Origin: Dasypus novemcinctus
Lineage: Eukaryota > Chordata > Mammalia > Cingulata > Dasypodidae
Direction of reading: 5' to 3'
Assembly (NCBI RefSeq): GCF_030445035.2
Contig: NC_080675.1
Location: forward strand, 63,380,544-63,444,543
Length of the DNA stretch: 64,000 bases
This document shows, piece by piece, positions 1-9,436 of this stretch. Under the pieces are notes generated by a model. The model made no database searches and was not told the DNA's origin. It was given only the letters and a program-made list of their open reading frames with translations. A program made the translations under genes and the position numbers. Each line of letters starts with the position of its first letter. Within the stretch, counting starts at the first letter, position 1.

Positions 1-59
1 CTCATGGAGATTACAGTTCAGTGGGTTAATAAGACAATAAACTAGGTAAAAAATAAATA

Positions 60-420
60 ATTGTAAATCTTACTGAATTTTATAGAGCGGTAATGTTGCA
101 GGTGGAGGTTGGAGTCAGGAAAAGGTAGAACTTAAGCTGAGTCTTGAAGACTGAATCAGCACCAGGCAGAGTAAAGGGAAGAACATTCCATTGAGAAAGA
201 TTAGCCTGTACCAAGACCCTTAGCCTGTACCAAGACCAGGGTAGCTAGAGTGGTGTGAAATGTGGTTGGAGAATAAGAAAGGTAACCAAGCAGGAGAGGT
301 TGTGGAGGTTGTGGGGGAGAAGTCTGGATTTCATTCTGAGTGCAATGGGAAGAACTTGAAAGATTTTGAGCAGATGACTGAGAGATGATTAATAAGAAGA
401 TGACTGTGTAGACTGAGTGT
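60..420. repeat. Probable ancient mammal-wide interspersed repeat, family not assigned
   Basis: The wording of this stretch (aagctgagtcttgaa, attctgagtgcaatgggaag) recalls a very common, highly diverged mammalian repeat. I cannot assign the family by eye. It contains a tandem duplication of a 19-base unit (201-219 and 220-238) reading ttagcctgtaccaagaccc. No coding potential was recognised. Confidence 0.4.
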
Positions 421-1786
421 TGGGGCCAGGGAAGCTATGAGTATAAAATTATTTGGGAGACTATGTCAACAGTTTAGGCCAGGGATAACAGTTGTTTGGA
501 CCAGAATGTTAACAGTGGTGAATAAAAGAAACAGACACTTTCAGGGAGTTCTTTTTCTTCTGAATTCTCAAAAATCAAGTGTTGTTTCACCTTCTTCGTT
601 TACTTTGTTTTCTTTCCACACTTTGTCTCATTTTTCTGTGACATAATGAGGCGAGTAGGGGGCAAGATTACTGTAATTTTAAGGAAACAGCCTGAAATCA
701 AATATTATACATCACAGTTTTTAAAGTATTTTGGTCATTTGACCATGAAGAATTTCTCACTGGTGTCCTCTTTAGGTTCTCCTGACATTTCCAGGAGCTC
801 TTCTTTGCCTTACCAGATATCATCTTTTACTAGGTTATAGTGGTATCTTTGATGAAATACTAAAATAACTCATTACTGAGACTTCTTAAACTAGATCTCT
901 ATCTACTTTGAGATGAATGTAAGGATCAAATGAAATGAAGAAACAAGATGCTGCAGTAATTTAAAAGCATTTTCCCAGTAATGTTATATAAAGTGGTGGC
1001 AGATATCAATCCAGCAAAATTGTTAGGATTATTGGTTATGTGAGTAACAGTAGCCTCAAGAAGATAGTGAAAATGAAAGTGGAATGTGCTGATTGTATTA
1101 TGTTAATGAATTGCCATATTCTTTGACTGCAGAATCAGGAGACACCCAGATGAGTCTTGTGCAGTTGTTCTCATTTAGCAGAGGTGACTTAACATTGTAA
1201 TTACCAGAGTTCCAGGAGTTACCATGAAAGCTTGTGGTCTTGAACTAGAATGAAAAAACCTTATTGGTGGATAGTTCTGCCGATGCATTCCTTCCATCAG
1301 GGACCCCCACCCGGTTTACACATCAAGCTAGGGCATTTTAGCAGGACACAACTCATTCAACTGCGATGCTTACATGATATAATACAATACATTTCCTTGC
1401 TGCAGAGCTACCAAACTGTTTATTGTACATAGGAAACATCATGCTTTTTACTACTTCTTTGATTTTGCTTATCTATTTCTTTTGCTTTTAATGTCCTTCT
1501 CATGTGAAAGAGATGCTTAAATGTTTGCTCAGATAATCTCAGCCCAAATACTGCCTATTCTTCCTTGACTCTCCACTTCTAAACTTACTACTGCATTTCA
1601 TGTGAGGTATTCCTCCTCTGTTCTGAGTATGTCTTGTAAATATTCCCATTCTCCTTGTAATTGCCTACTTTGTAGTAATTTTAAATGGTAAGTTTACCAA
1701 AGGCAGTTGTTTGATTTCTGGATCCTTTAAATTCAAACAAGTTGCTTGGCTCTGATTAAGTACCCTTATTGGGTACTCAAAAATTA
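421..1786. other. No gene seen; apparently unique AT-rich sequence
   Basis: Only short frames of 60-69 codons occur, without recognisable domains, splice-site context or codon bias. I see no RNA gene. Part of 1490-1760 could be a decayed L2 but is too diverged to claim. Confidence 0.5.
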
Positions 1787-3580
1787 TTGATACAATTTCT
1801 TCCATTGCTAGGGTCACAATAATCCTATAGTGGAATACCAGTCCACTCTAATCCATATTTTATTCCCCCATCCTGAGGACCCAGGGATGGCGATGTCCAC
1901 TCCACCTCTAAATAGAGAGGGGACTTAGATCCCACATGGCTGATGGATGGAATTCTCCTGTTTGCAGCTGTAGACTCTTTTGGTTCTCTGGTGTTGTGCT
2001 TGACCATAATCACCAACCAGTTAGCTGACCTGGGTAAGTCCAATGAACTGGAGATTAGGTGTTGCAACTCTGCTGAGGCTCAGGTCCCAGCTGGCACATA
2101 GACAGTCCAGAGATTCAAGCCTCCTGAGCATACACCAACCCCAGCATTAACCATAGGTTCAGTAAAATTTACAGAAAAGAGTGCGTAGAGAAGTCACATC
2201 TGAGTTAAACTCTATCACATTCAGGAGAACAAATTCCAAAATAGGGCCCACTGGCAAGGCACTGAAGTTCAGAGCTATCTGTTATGACTGTAGGGCCTGG
2301 GTGTCTCCATAGCCCTTAGGAGCACCACTACCTGGGGTTGTATCTACTTTTGCTGTCTCTGAGATCCTGATGAGATGTGCATAATTGCTACCCCTCTGAT
2401 GACCTCCTGACTCATTTTGAAGCCTCTTAGCTATATAAACTCATTTGTTTTTTACCATTTCCCCCTTTTATTTAATATCTCTTTCTAGTTGCATCACTAG
2501 CTGGTACTTGGTTGTAATCCCTTGGTGCCAGGGAGGCTCATCACTGGGAGTCATGTCCCATGCTGGGGAAAAGGTAATGCATTTACATGCTGACTTTAGG
2601 TTAGAGAGTGGCCACATTTGAGCAACATGGAGTTTCTCAGGAGGTAACTCTTAGGCACCCTGCAGCTCTAGGCTGAGTTGAAATTTCAAGTACACAGTCT
2701 CATAAGCATAGTCTTCAGTTTCAAGGGCCCATCATTGCAATGGAGAAATTTTTATTTTTATTTATTTATTTTTAAACACAATATTTATTTGTTTATATTT
2801 TTTATATCCCCCCTCCTTGTGGCTTTTTGTGTGCTGTCTGCTCTCTGTGTTCATTTGCTGTGCATTCTTCTGTGTCTGTATTTATTTAATTTCCCCTCCC
2901 TCCTTGTGGCTTGCTTGCTCTCTACTCTCTGTATCCATTCACTACATGCTCTTCTGTCTTGTTTTGTTTTTTTTAGCTTATCTCCCTTTTTGTTTCGTCA
3001 CCTTGCTGAAATGGCTCTCCATGGCACTTGTGGGCTGGGCAGCGCTTGCAGGCCAGACAATGTTCTGTAGCATGCGGGCAAGCCTGCCTTCACAAGGAGG
3101 CCCCAGGACGTGAACCCAGGGCCTCCCATATGGTAGATGGGAGCCCAACTGATTGAGTCACAGCCATTTCCTGCAATGGAGAAATTATATCATTGATGAG
3201 GAGACAGTGGCCGTGGGAGTTGCTGAAGCCAAGGAGAGGGAAAAAGAGATGTGATATTAGGGCATTTTCAGGACTTGACATTGTCCTGAACGATATTGCA
3301 GGGACAGATGCAGGGCATTATGTATCCTGCCCATAACCCACTGAATGGACTGGGAGAGAGTGTAAACTACAACATAAACTATAATCCATGCTGTGTAGCA
3401 ATGGTCCAAAATGTACTCATCAAATGCAATGACTGTACCACACTAATGAAAGGAATTGCTGATGTGGGAGGAGTGGGCTGTGTGGGAAGTGGGGTATAAG
3501 GGAAACTCTTGTATTTTTTATTGTAATATTTTGTGTGATTTATATATCTTTAAAAAACTTTTTAAAATTGTTGAAAGAAT
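1787..3580 (+). mobile_element. Xenarthran LINE-1 3' end with 5' inversion (twin-primed), interrupted by a SINE
   Basis: Bases 3172-3580 read as the sense strand of the same LINE 3' end found at 34755-36019 (minus) and 44110-45178 (plus), ending in an A-rich tail near 3575-3592. Bases 1787 to about 2735 are upstream sequence of that family in the opposite orientation. Both segments overlap at the motif caatgg(a)agaaatt, near 1800 and at 2737-2750. An inverted 5' part joined to a sense 3' part is the signature of twin priming during L1 reverse transcription. No flanking target duplication could be fixed with certainty. It is noncoding 3' UTR sequence. Confidence 0.65.
2751..3171 (-). mobile_element. 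DAS-type tRNA-derived SINE with a duplicated 3' module
   Basis: The element lies on the minus strand: T-rich tail first, tRNA-like head last (about 3100-3171). It is flanked by a perfect 15-bp target duplication, TGCAATGGAGAAATT, at 2736-2750 and 3172-3186, so it inserted into the pre-existing LINE 3' end. The 3' body module (tail, C/T-rich stretch, then ctccttgtggctt...ctctctgt...cattc...cttctgt) occurs twice in tandem, at about 2785-2880 and 2881-2962. Open frames across it come from low stop density in the SINE and are not genes. Confidence 0.8.
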
Positions 3581-3689
3581 AAAATAAATAGATAGGCAGT
3601 TGTGACTGGAATTCCTGCAGTGTGTTTGACCATGAAGGGTTAAATTCTTGTTTTTAAATTAATAAGCTCTGCATAATCTTTGCAGTGTT

Positions 3690-4036
3690 GTTCTTTCTTC
3701 AAGGAATGTGCTTTCCCCACATATCTGGATGACTTGCTCCTCACTTCCTTCAAGTCTTTGGTCATTTGTCACTGTCTCAATGATGTAATCCTTTCCCCCA
3801 ACCTGCACTCTTGACCCATTGACCCTGTATTATTATTTTTTTTATCAGCATAACACTAATCATCTTCTAATATAGTTCATAATTTACTTATTTTTACTGT
3901 CTGTTTTTTGTCTATTATCTGTGTCCTTGCTAGAATGTGAGTTTCACAATGGCTGAGATCTTTGTCTGATGCCTTCACTGATCTGTCCTCAGTGGCAATG
4001 GAGGCACTCAATGAGTATTTGTTGAATAATTGAAGT
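3690..4036 (+). mobile_element. LINE-2 (L2) 3' end fragment
   Basis: The stretch has the L2 3' end wording: tgctagaatgtgagtttcacaatggctgagatctttgtctg, then a line ending in actcaatgagtatttgttgaataattgaa, close to the L2 terminal short repeat TGAATGAA. It is an ancient, noncoding remnant. Confidence 0.75.
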
Positions 4037-5840
4037 GTTGATATTCAAACACATTTCTGAGGGGATTCCCTAAAAAGTCTTTACCTTCTATTAACATCAG
4101 AGTGTAAATTCATTCATTGGGTTTTCTAATAGCTATCTAGAACCAGAAGGAATGAGATAAGGGCAGTACATTTCAATGCAGGAATGGGAATTGGGAAGAT
4201 TCCAGGACTCATATGTTGAGAATGGGTAAGGTTTAATGTGTGAGAATCCATGAGGACAGTAAATAGCTTTAAAATATGGGAATAGTGAAGTAGAATAGAA
4301 GAAGTGGTGCCAAAAGCGGGAGTTCTAGGATTTGTAAAATAAATCTAGGCTTTTTCATAAGTTTGCTTAGGTTAAACTCTACCAAAAATATTTACTGTCA
4401 TCATGAGTTTCATTTGAAAAGATTAACTGCATTTTAGGTGTTGGCATGTTGGACAGAGACTGAGGAAGGTCAGTTCTACTAACCATACCACAAAATAGAA
4501 AAAAACATTGATCAGCTTGGTGAACTTACAGAAAATTCTTAAAATTTTATTCTAGAGCAAATGGACTCAAAACAAAGAGTGCCTTAGGCATTATGAAAAT
4601 AGAGCTAATCTTCTTGATCAAACTTTAATTTATATAAGGTTGAGATGAAATAATTAATTTTAATATTAACACCTATTGTATAAAAGGAAAGATGGGTAAA
4701 ATCTGTTTATTATGTTTATATGTGAATGTATGTGTGTGTGTGACATGAAGAATTAAAACTTCCATGATATTATCACATTTTCTCTTGTCTTTAGGAGTCC
4801 ATTTTTTGACATATTTTACTTTTATAAGAATTGAACAAAGATTTAATATTTAACATTCATTTAACATTCAGGAGTCTTTCCTTGTCACTGATAGTAATTT
4901 AAGCATATGATACAGAATACCATTTCTGAGATATAAAATTGACTTGTATTCATGTCTAAGATAAATGGAAAGAAAATATATCAAAATGTATTTCAATAAT
5001 CTGTACCATATGTTGATGTATGATGTTTTCCATACTTCCAGAAGAAAACTCTATCTTTATCCTACAGGTTTGAGAAATCTAATAATACTGTTGATTTCAG
5101 GTGAATGATAAAGTGCATCTCCTTTGAACTAACTTTGCTAATATGTCTTACTCAAGACTAAATGACAGTATTGCTCCATGATTTTCATTACAATTGCAGA
5201 GGTAAGATTAATATGATAATACTGAAAAAGGAAGTATTGTATTTTGGAATGCTGAAAGTTCTTATTTTCTCTCTTGTTAATAAAAAGAAGCACTTTGGAG
5301 AAATTTATCTTTATGCTTCAGTTCATAAGCTGATGACATAATAAAGACATGAAAAACAATTTTCTTCTAAGATGTAGTGCTAAACATTTGGACAGGTACG
5401 TCAAATATATTTCCTTTTCTCACTTTTTAAGTATTGATTGTAGAGAGCACATTTGTAAAGTGCATGTAGAATCATTTGGAAAATAAATCTATGACCATAA
5501 TTTTCTGTTTTTGTGAAAGGGCTAAACCAGAGTTCTGGAGCTCTTTTATTGATAGTCAGTTTTTATGTGTGTTAGATGGTAGATGTTATGACGTATGTAA
5601 TCTGCTTTGCAATATTTCAGCATAAATGGTATGATGTAAATGTGCATTAGGTAGCTTTAATCTCTACCCTAGGGGCAGTCAATGCTCCTAATTCAGTATT
5701 CACACTGCAGGGGTAGTCAACTACCATTTAATTAGCAAGGCCACATTCCAGAGGCACTTTTATAAGTGCTTTTCCTTTATCACTACCAAAGATTAACTAA
5801 TTAGCAAGTTAGCAATGGGCTTTCACCACAGTATTAATGG
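4037..5840. other. No gene seen; AT-rich intergenic sequence
   Basis: No frame of useful length, no recognisable repeat with clear ends and no RNA gene. A short (TG)n run lies near 4728-4742. The last bases (5841-5846, TTTGTT) are the left target duplication of the retrovirus that follows. Confidence 0.5.
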
Positions 5841-6272
5841 TTTGTTTGTGGGAGTGCGAGCCACCTTGCTAAGCCGACCTGGCAACAGGCGTGTACACAG
5901 CCTGAAGCCGCAGTTCAGGGTGGCTGGAACGGGCGACCACGCCCTCAGCCTGGTACGGGCGAAGCGCCCTCAGCCTACCCTGGCAAGATACATCAATAAC
6001 GGTCGCCTCCCACTATCTCCTGCCTAGCCTAACATCTGGTCGGCTCTCACTTCCCCTTTCCCCTCCCCCATTCCTAACCTCTCCGCCTGCCCTCTGCCTA
6101 GCAACTGCTTACAACCACCTATCAGAAAGCAGTACCCGCCTGCACCTATCAAATCTCTCCATGCAGTCCCCAACCAATCCCCGTCCCTATAGATAGCAGA
6201 GCTAACCTGATATCTGCCCCCGTCCCTAGTAACTGCTTATGGCAACCAACCACAAGTTGCCTTTAGCTTAAG

Positions 6273-6334
6273 CCAATCAGAACCCTCTACGCCACCCTAA
6301 GCCCTATAAAAAGTGTGTGCCCTTCCGGAATAAA
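6273..6334 (+). promoter_or_regulatory. LTR core promoter and polyadenylation signal (5' LTR)
   Basis: A CCAAT box inside agccaatcag lies about 30 bases before TATAAAA (6305-6311). AATAAA follows at 6329-6334. Both LTR copies keep all three motifs unchanged. Transcription would start near 6335 and define R. Confidence 0.75.
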
Positions 6335-6450
6335 CCAGACTTGTGCCATCAGCCTGTCTCCGCGACTCCTTCCTGGATCGTGTGCCTTCCACGCCTTCGG
6401 AGCCCCTGAGGGAAGCCTCAGCGGCCGTACGAGGCTTTCTTCCCCACGCC

Positions 6451-6585
6451 AGGGATCCCTCTCGTCCCACAATGGGACACCACTCGTCCCTTAACAGGGA
6501 CCCCGCTTGTCCCACAATGGGACCCCACTCATCCCGCAACAGGGACCCCACTCGTCCCATAACAGGGACCCCGTTTCGTCCCTCA
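6451..6585 (+). repeat. 22-base tandem repeat array at the end of U5 (5' LTR)
   Basis: About six head-to-tail units of the form gggaccccactcgtccc plus (a/t)(t/c)aa(c/t)(a) fill the last 135 bases of the LTR. The last unit ends exactly at the LTR terminus. The matching array in the 3' LTR is at 10263-10396. Confidence 0.85.
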
Positions 6586-6587
6586 AC

Positions 6588-6606
6588 AGGCGCCCGAACG
6601 TGGGGC
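6588..6606 (+). other. Primer binding site, lysine tRNA type
   Basis: Two bases after the LTR end lies aggcgcccgaacgtggggc. GGCGCCC followed by (G)AACGTGGGGC is the form complementary to the 3' end of lysine tRNAs, as used by type-D and other betaretroviruses. The first base is A instead of the usual T, and the extra G after the CCC resembles the tRNA-Lys3 version. The tRNA class is sure; the isoacceptor is not. Confidence 0.8.
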
Positions 6607-6706
6607 CGAGCAACCCCACCACAGAGACGCTCCGAAGGTAAGGGCCCCCAGCCCCTTTCCCCACCCCAGCGTGGGGCCAAGCACCACCGCCTGGAAGCAG
6701 GTAAGG
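6599..6706 (+). repeat. Duplicated leader segment, each copy ending in a splice donor
   Basis: Two related segments both start cgtggggcc(g/a)agca, which overlaps the 3' part of the primer binding site, and both end in GGTAAGG. Copy 1 is 6599-6643 (donor GT at 6638); copy 2 is 6670-6706 (CAG followed by GTAAGG, donor GT at 6701). Either could be the major splice donor of the provirus. Confidence 0.65.
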
Positions 6707-6821
6707 ACTTCGGCCGCCTCGCTCCATAGCTTGGCGGCCCACCGCTCTCCCTACCCCGGCCGACGAGAACAAGCGCTTTCCTCCCGGTCTCATCCCTAAG
6801 CTTATCACCATCTGCTCCTGT

Positions 6822-7431
6822 TTGCTTGGTGCTGTCCCGCCCGTCTCCGCCTTCCCCTGCGCCCCGGAGCCCCCTCCCGAGCCTGCCAGGCCTGACGGCC
6901 CCAACGATTCTGCCTCCCTAGTCCTCCAACTTAACATCCTCGAGGAGGACTGCCCGCCTGCGTTGCAGCTCCCTAAAATCCAAAATAACCTCAACGCAGG
7001 GAACCGCTCTGCCAAAAGCCGCTCTGCCGGCCAGTTCCCTGAAACAGGCAAGCAAGATGGCGAACTTCCCCCTTCCTCACTGCCTCAAATGCGGAAGTCG
7101 CTGTACCCTGAGCTTCCTCCCTCCCCCTCCCATAGCATACAGGAAGTGACTAACCACATAGAGAAGCCGTTACTCCCTCCCCCCCACCCGCTGAGGCCAC
7201 CGCCTCAGCACCAGGGATGCATCCGCCTTCCTTTAACCCTTTCCTCAGCAAACCTCCTGCAGCAATGATATACTGTCCCCACTACCCCTTCCCAGCTGCT
7301 TCTCTCCTCCTACTCACCCTTTCAGCACCTCCCACCCGCTCACGCTCCCACCTCCCTCCGCTTCTTCCCAATCGCTCTCCCCTTCTTTCACACCCCAGCC
7401 CCTACAACTGTACCCTATGAATGTTATCCGG
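6822..7431 (+). pseudogene. gag: Proline-rich frame in the gag position (5' gag remnant)
   Basis: An open stretch runs from a Met codon at 6822 to a stop at 7268 (148 codons). It is rich in Pro and Ser with no recognisable motif, and no start with a myristoylation-type Gly at position 2 is visible. After the stop the C-rich, Pro-coding character continues in other frames to about 7430. Its place, between the splice-donor leader and sequence resembling Gag capsid, fits the matrix/proline-rich part of a betaretroviral Gag. The frame does not continue into the capsid remnant, so at least one frameshift separates them. Sequence similarity to a named Gag was not established by eye, so this remains positional inference. 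Confidence 0.4.
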
Positions 7432-7920
7432 ACACCTCAGCGCCCGCTTCTTTGGTACCCATACAGCCCACCTAACATTAAGCGCTTGCGTGAGGCTGTC
7501 TGAGAAGACGGACTGGGCAGTCCATATGCCCAGCAGCTCCTTGACGATATTTCTCTCAATTTAAACCCCCCCCTTATGTAACCTCTTCCAGCCGAGATCC
7601 CCCGCTCCTATATCCAAAGTAGTAGGCAGATTGTGCAAGGCTGCAGAAAGACTGTTTGGCGATACCAACACAGAAACAGACTTTGTAAAGCAAATTGCCT
7701 TTGTAAATGCAAATGCGGTTTATCAGGCCGCAGTTAGACCTTACAGAAAGTAGGAGAACTTGTCTGGTTACTTCAGGCTTTGTTCTGAAATTGGCCCTGC
7801 CTATCAACAAGGCCAGCCACAAGCCCGAAAATCCAGACAAGCTTATAAGGCAATCAACTCTGTTCCAGCAAACGCCCGCCCACCCTTTTCACAGCTCCTC
7901 AAGCTCCCTACTATCTACAT
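7432..7920 (+). pseudogene. gag: Gag capsid remnant, betaretroviral type, frameshifted and deleted
   Basis: Two pieces read as retroviral capsid. At 7432-7570 one frame gives NIKRLREAV, a stop at 7501, then a segment containing GSPYAQQLLDDIS, resembling the start of a betaretroviral capsid. At 7628-7830 another frame gives KAAERLFGD, then IAFVNANAVYQAAVRPYRK, a stop at 7751, then LSGYFRLCSEIGPAYQQG. The NAN...QAA.RP and the closing IGP...QG pattern are typical of the betaretroviral capsid C-terminus. About 100 residues of central capsid, including the major homology region, are missing between the pieces. No nucleocapsid zinc knuckle (CX2CX4HX4C) follows. The protein is not translatable as one product. 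The family call rests on remembered motif pattern, not on an alignment. Confidence 0.65.
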
Positions 7921-7924
7921 GACA

Positions 7925-8574
7925 ATAGCTCTGGGCTAGTAAAGGCTAATAATAGTTAATCCACTGGTATGAGAGAAAAACATGGCAACATTGGTGTTCT
8001 GTTTTATTTCCATGCTAATTCTAATTGGACTTCTTTAACCAAGATACTAAAATTAGTACAAAATTTTTATCAAGGTTTAAAAAGGAATTTTCAGTTTTAA
8101 ATCAATAGTTTACACCTGAACTTCAAGTCTCAGTATAGTCTTACAGAGTAATAATCCAAAAATGTGTGTTAACGGTCTGTCTCAAGTTATCTTAACTGAT
8201 TGCTGATAACTAATAAAAATGTTTCCAAGCACAAGCTTGCATGTTACAGGCAACATGGATTCCAGAAGAAATCTTAATAAGAACTTAAAAGCAGCTATAC
8301 CAAGAAAGTAAGAATTATGAGTTAATTGTAAACTGTATGTTTCTGTTACTGTGTTGTGATTGTTCTGTGTTTGTCTGTTCGTTCAATGTCAGTGTATATT
8401 TTGATACCTCTGGATGGTAATATAAATTAATAAAAATTTATAAAAGAGGTCTATTCAAATGGCCAAAAATTAAATAAGCGCTTATATTAATACATAAGTT
8501 TAAATGTTAATAAGATCCCTACAATGATAAAAATTGTAAGTCTTGATTAACAAAATTACTATAAGTCTGCTAAG
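7925..8574 (+). other. AT-rich block of unknown origin inside the provirus
   Basis: Between the gag remnant and env lies about 650 bases of AT-rich sequence with no frame and no recognisable pol. Its composition differs sharply from the GC-rich retroviral sequence on both sides and resembles the host flanks. It ends at a copy of the polypurine tract. It could be captured host sequence, the AT-rich part of another retrovirus, or a decayed pol/env junction. I recognise no repeat family in it. Confidence 0.6.
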
Positions 8575-8592
8575 AAAAACAGAGGGGGAGAT
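8575..8592 (+). other. Second copy of the polypurine tract
   Basis: AAAAACAGAGGGGGAGAT here is identical over 18 bases to the 3' polypurine tract at 9642-9659. It sits ten bases before the first Met codon of the env frame. It could prime extra plus-strand synthesis or mark a recombination point. Confidence 0.75.
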
Positions 8593-8601
8593 AATGGTAT
8601 T

Positions 8602-9294
8602 ATGCTTGTTGTCTTGCTCCCCCGTGTTCTCTTTCATAATGATAACCAATTCTTTGACTCCTGGCAGCACCTCCGTCTACCACCTTCTGTGCAAAAACAA
8701 GAAATCATCACTGCCATCACACTTGCTTCGCTTCTAGGTCTTGCTGGAGCCAGCACCGGGATTGCAGCTCTCACCACACAACATACATCCCTTTCCTCCA
8801 CCAGGCAAGCCGTCGACAAGGACATAGCCCTCCTAGAAACCTCCATAGCCCGCCTAGAAACCTCTCTCAACTCCCTGTCTGAAGTAGTCCTCCAAAATCG
8901 TAGGGGGTTAGACCTCCTCCTCCTTAAAGAAGGAGGACTCTGTGTGGCTCTAGGTGAAGAATGCTGCTTCTATGTCAACCCCTCCGGCATCATTAGAGAC
9001 AACCTGGCCCAAGTCAGAGAGGGCCTTAAAAAACGAAAGCTAGAGCGAGAAGCCTCAGGAGCCTTTTCCTGGGGATTCAATGGGCTTCTCTCTTACCTCC
9101 TTCCCCTCTTAGGCCCGCTCATTACCTTTCTCCTGCTGCTCTCTCTAGGGCCATGGGCCATCAAAAAGATTATTAAGCTCGTCAAAGATCAAATTAACAC
9201 TGTCCTCAGTAAACCCATTCAGGTCTGGTACCAGCGAATCCGCACCACCGAAGAAGAGGCCCCGAGAGTCTCCACCTACCACCTCCCCCTCTGA
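8602..9294 (+). CDS. env: Env transmembrane-subunit open frame lacking the surface subunit
   Basis: This 230-codon open frame is the C-terminal half of a retroviral Env, the fusion subunit. Seen in order: a short hydrophobic start (residues 2-12) that may be the remains of a signal peptide; a hydrophobic Ala/Gly-rich fusion-peptide-like segment (about 35-57); a heptad-repeat-like helix (about 62-98); the immunosuppressive-domain motif LQNRRGLDLL (97-106); CX6CC at 114-122; a membrane anchor (about 162-184); and a tail of about 45 residues. CX6CC marks gammaretroviral and type-D Envs, which hold their surface subunit by a labile disulfide. Virtually the whole surface subunit and the furin site are absent, so it cannot act as a normal entry glycoprotein. 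No stop or frameshift breaks the frame. ATG at 8602 is the first Met in frame; its context is weak. A possible splice acceptor (cctggcag, ending 8667) lies inside the frame. Confidence 0.85.
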   Translation: MLVVLLPRVLFHNDNQFFDSWQHLRLPPSVQKQEIITAITLASLLGLAGASTGIAALTTQHTSLSSTRQAVDKDIALLETSIARLETSLNSLSEVVLQNRRGLDLLLLKEGGLCVALGEECCFYVNPSGIIRDNLAQVREGLKKRKLEREASGAFSWGFNGLLSYLLPLLGPLITFLLLLSLGPWAIKKIIKLVKDQINTVLSKPIQVWYQRIRTTEEEAPRVSTYHLPL

Positions 9295-9436
9295 ACGGCC
9301 AGCCGCCCTGCAGTGCACTCAAGCTCCAAGCCCCTTACCTATACCCCTTCTCACCGCCCATCCTAATCCCTTACCCTTACCCTTTCCCCTCCCCCGCCCT
9401 GTTTACCTAAAGCCGCCAGCATCCCATTGAGGCGCC
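9295..9436 (+). other. C-rich stretch between env and the CTE-like element
   Basis: A pyrimidine-rich spacer (repeated cccttaccc and ccccttt motifs) follows the env stop. No frame or motif was recognised. Confidence 0.4.

Larger units (their letters stand above)
5847..6585 (+). repeat. 5' LTR of the endogenous retrovirus
   Basis: This 739-bp LTR begins TG and ends CA, directly before the primer binding site. It holds a CCAAT box (6273-6277), a TATA box (6305-6311) and an AATAAA signal (6329-6334), so U3 runs to about 6330. The end of U5 (6451-6585) is a tandem array of about six 22-base units. It is nearly collinear with the 3' LTR, with mostly single-base changes and a few one-base indels. 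Confidence 0.95.

Noticed and set aside
2678-3113. Hydrophobic frame of 130 codons suggesting a membrane protein
   Set aside because: The Phe/Leu-rich translation comes from the pyrimidine-rich tail of a minus-strand SINE.
6451-6585. Regular 22-base repeats that could be mistaken for a CRISPR array
   Set aside because: Units are directly adjacent with no unique spacers, lie inside an LTR and recur in the other LTR; the genome is eukaryotic.
6287-7051. Overlapping minus-strand frames of up to 186 codons in the LTR/leader
   Set aside because: They are antisense to the GC-rich U5 repeats and leader, have low-complexity composition and change with repeat number; GC-rich sequence has few stops.
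8543-8737. Alternative 64-codon frame over the start of env
   Set aside because: It overlaps the env frame in another phase, ends inside it and has no Env features beyond a hydrophobic start.
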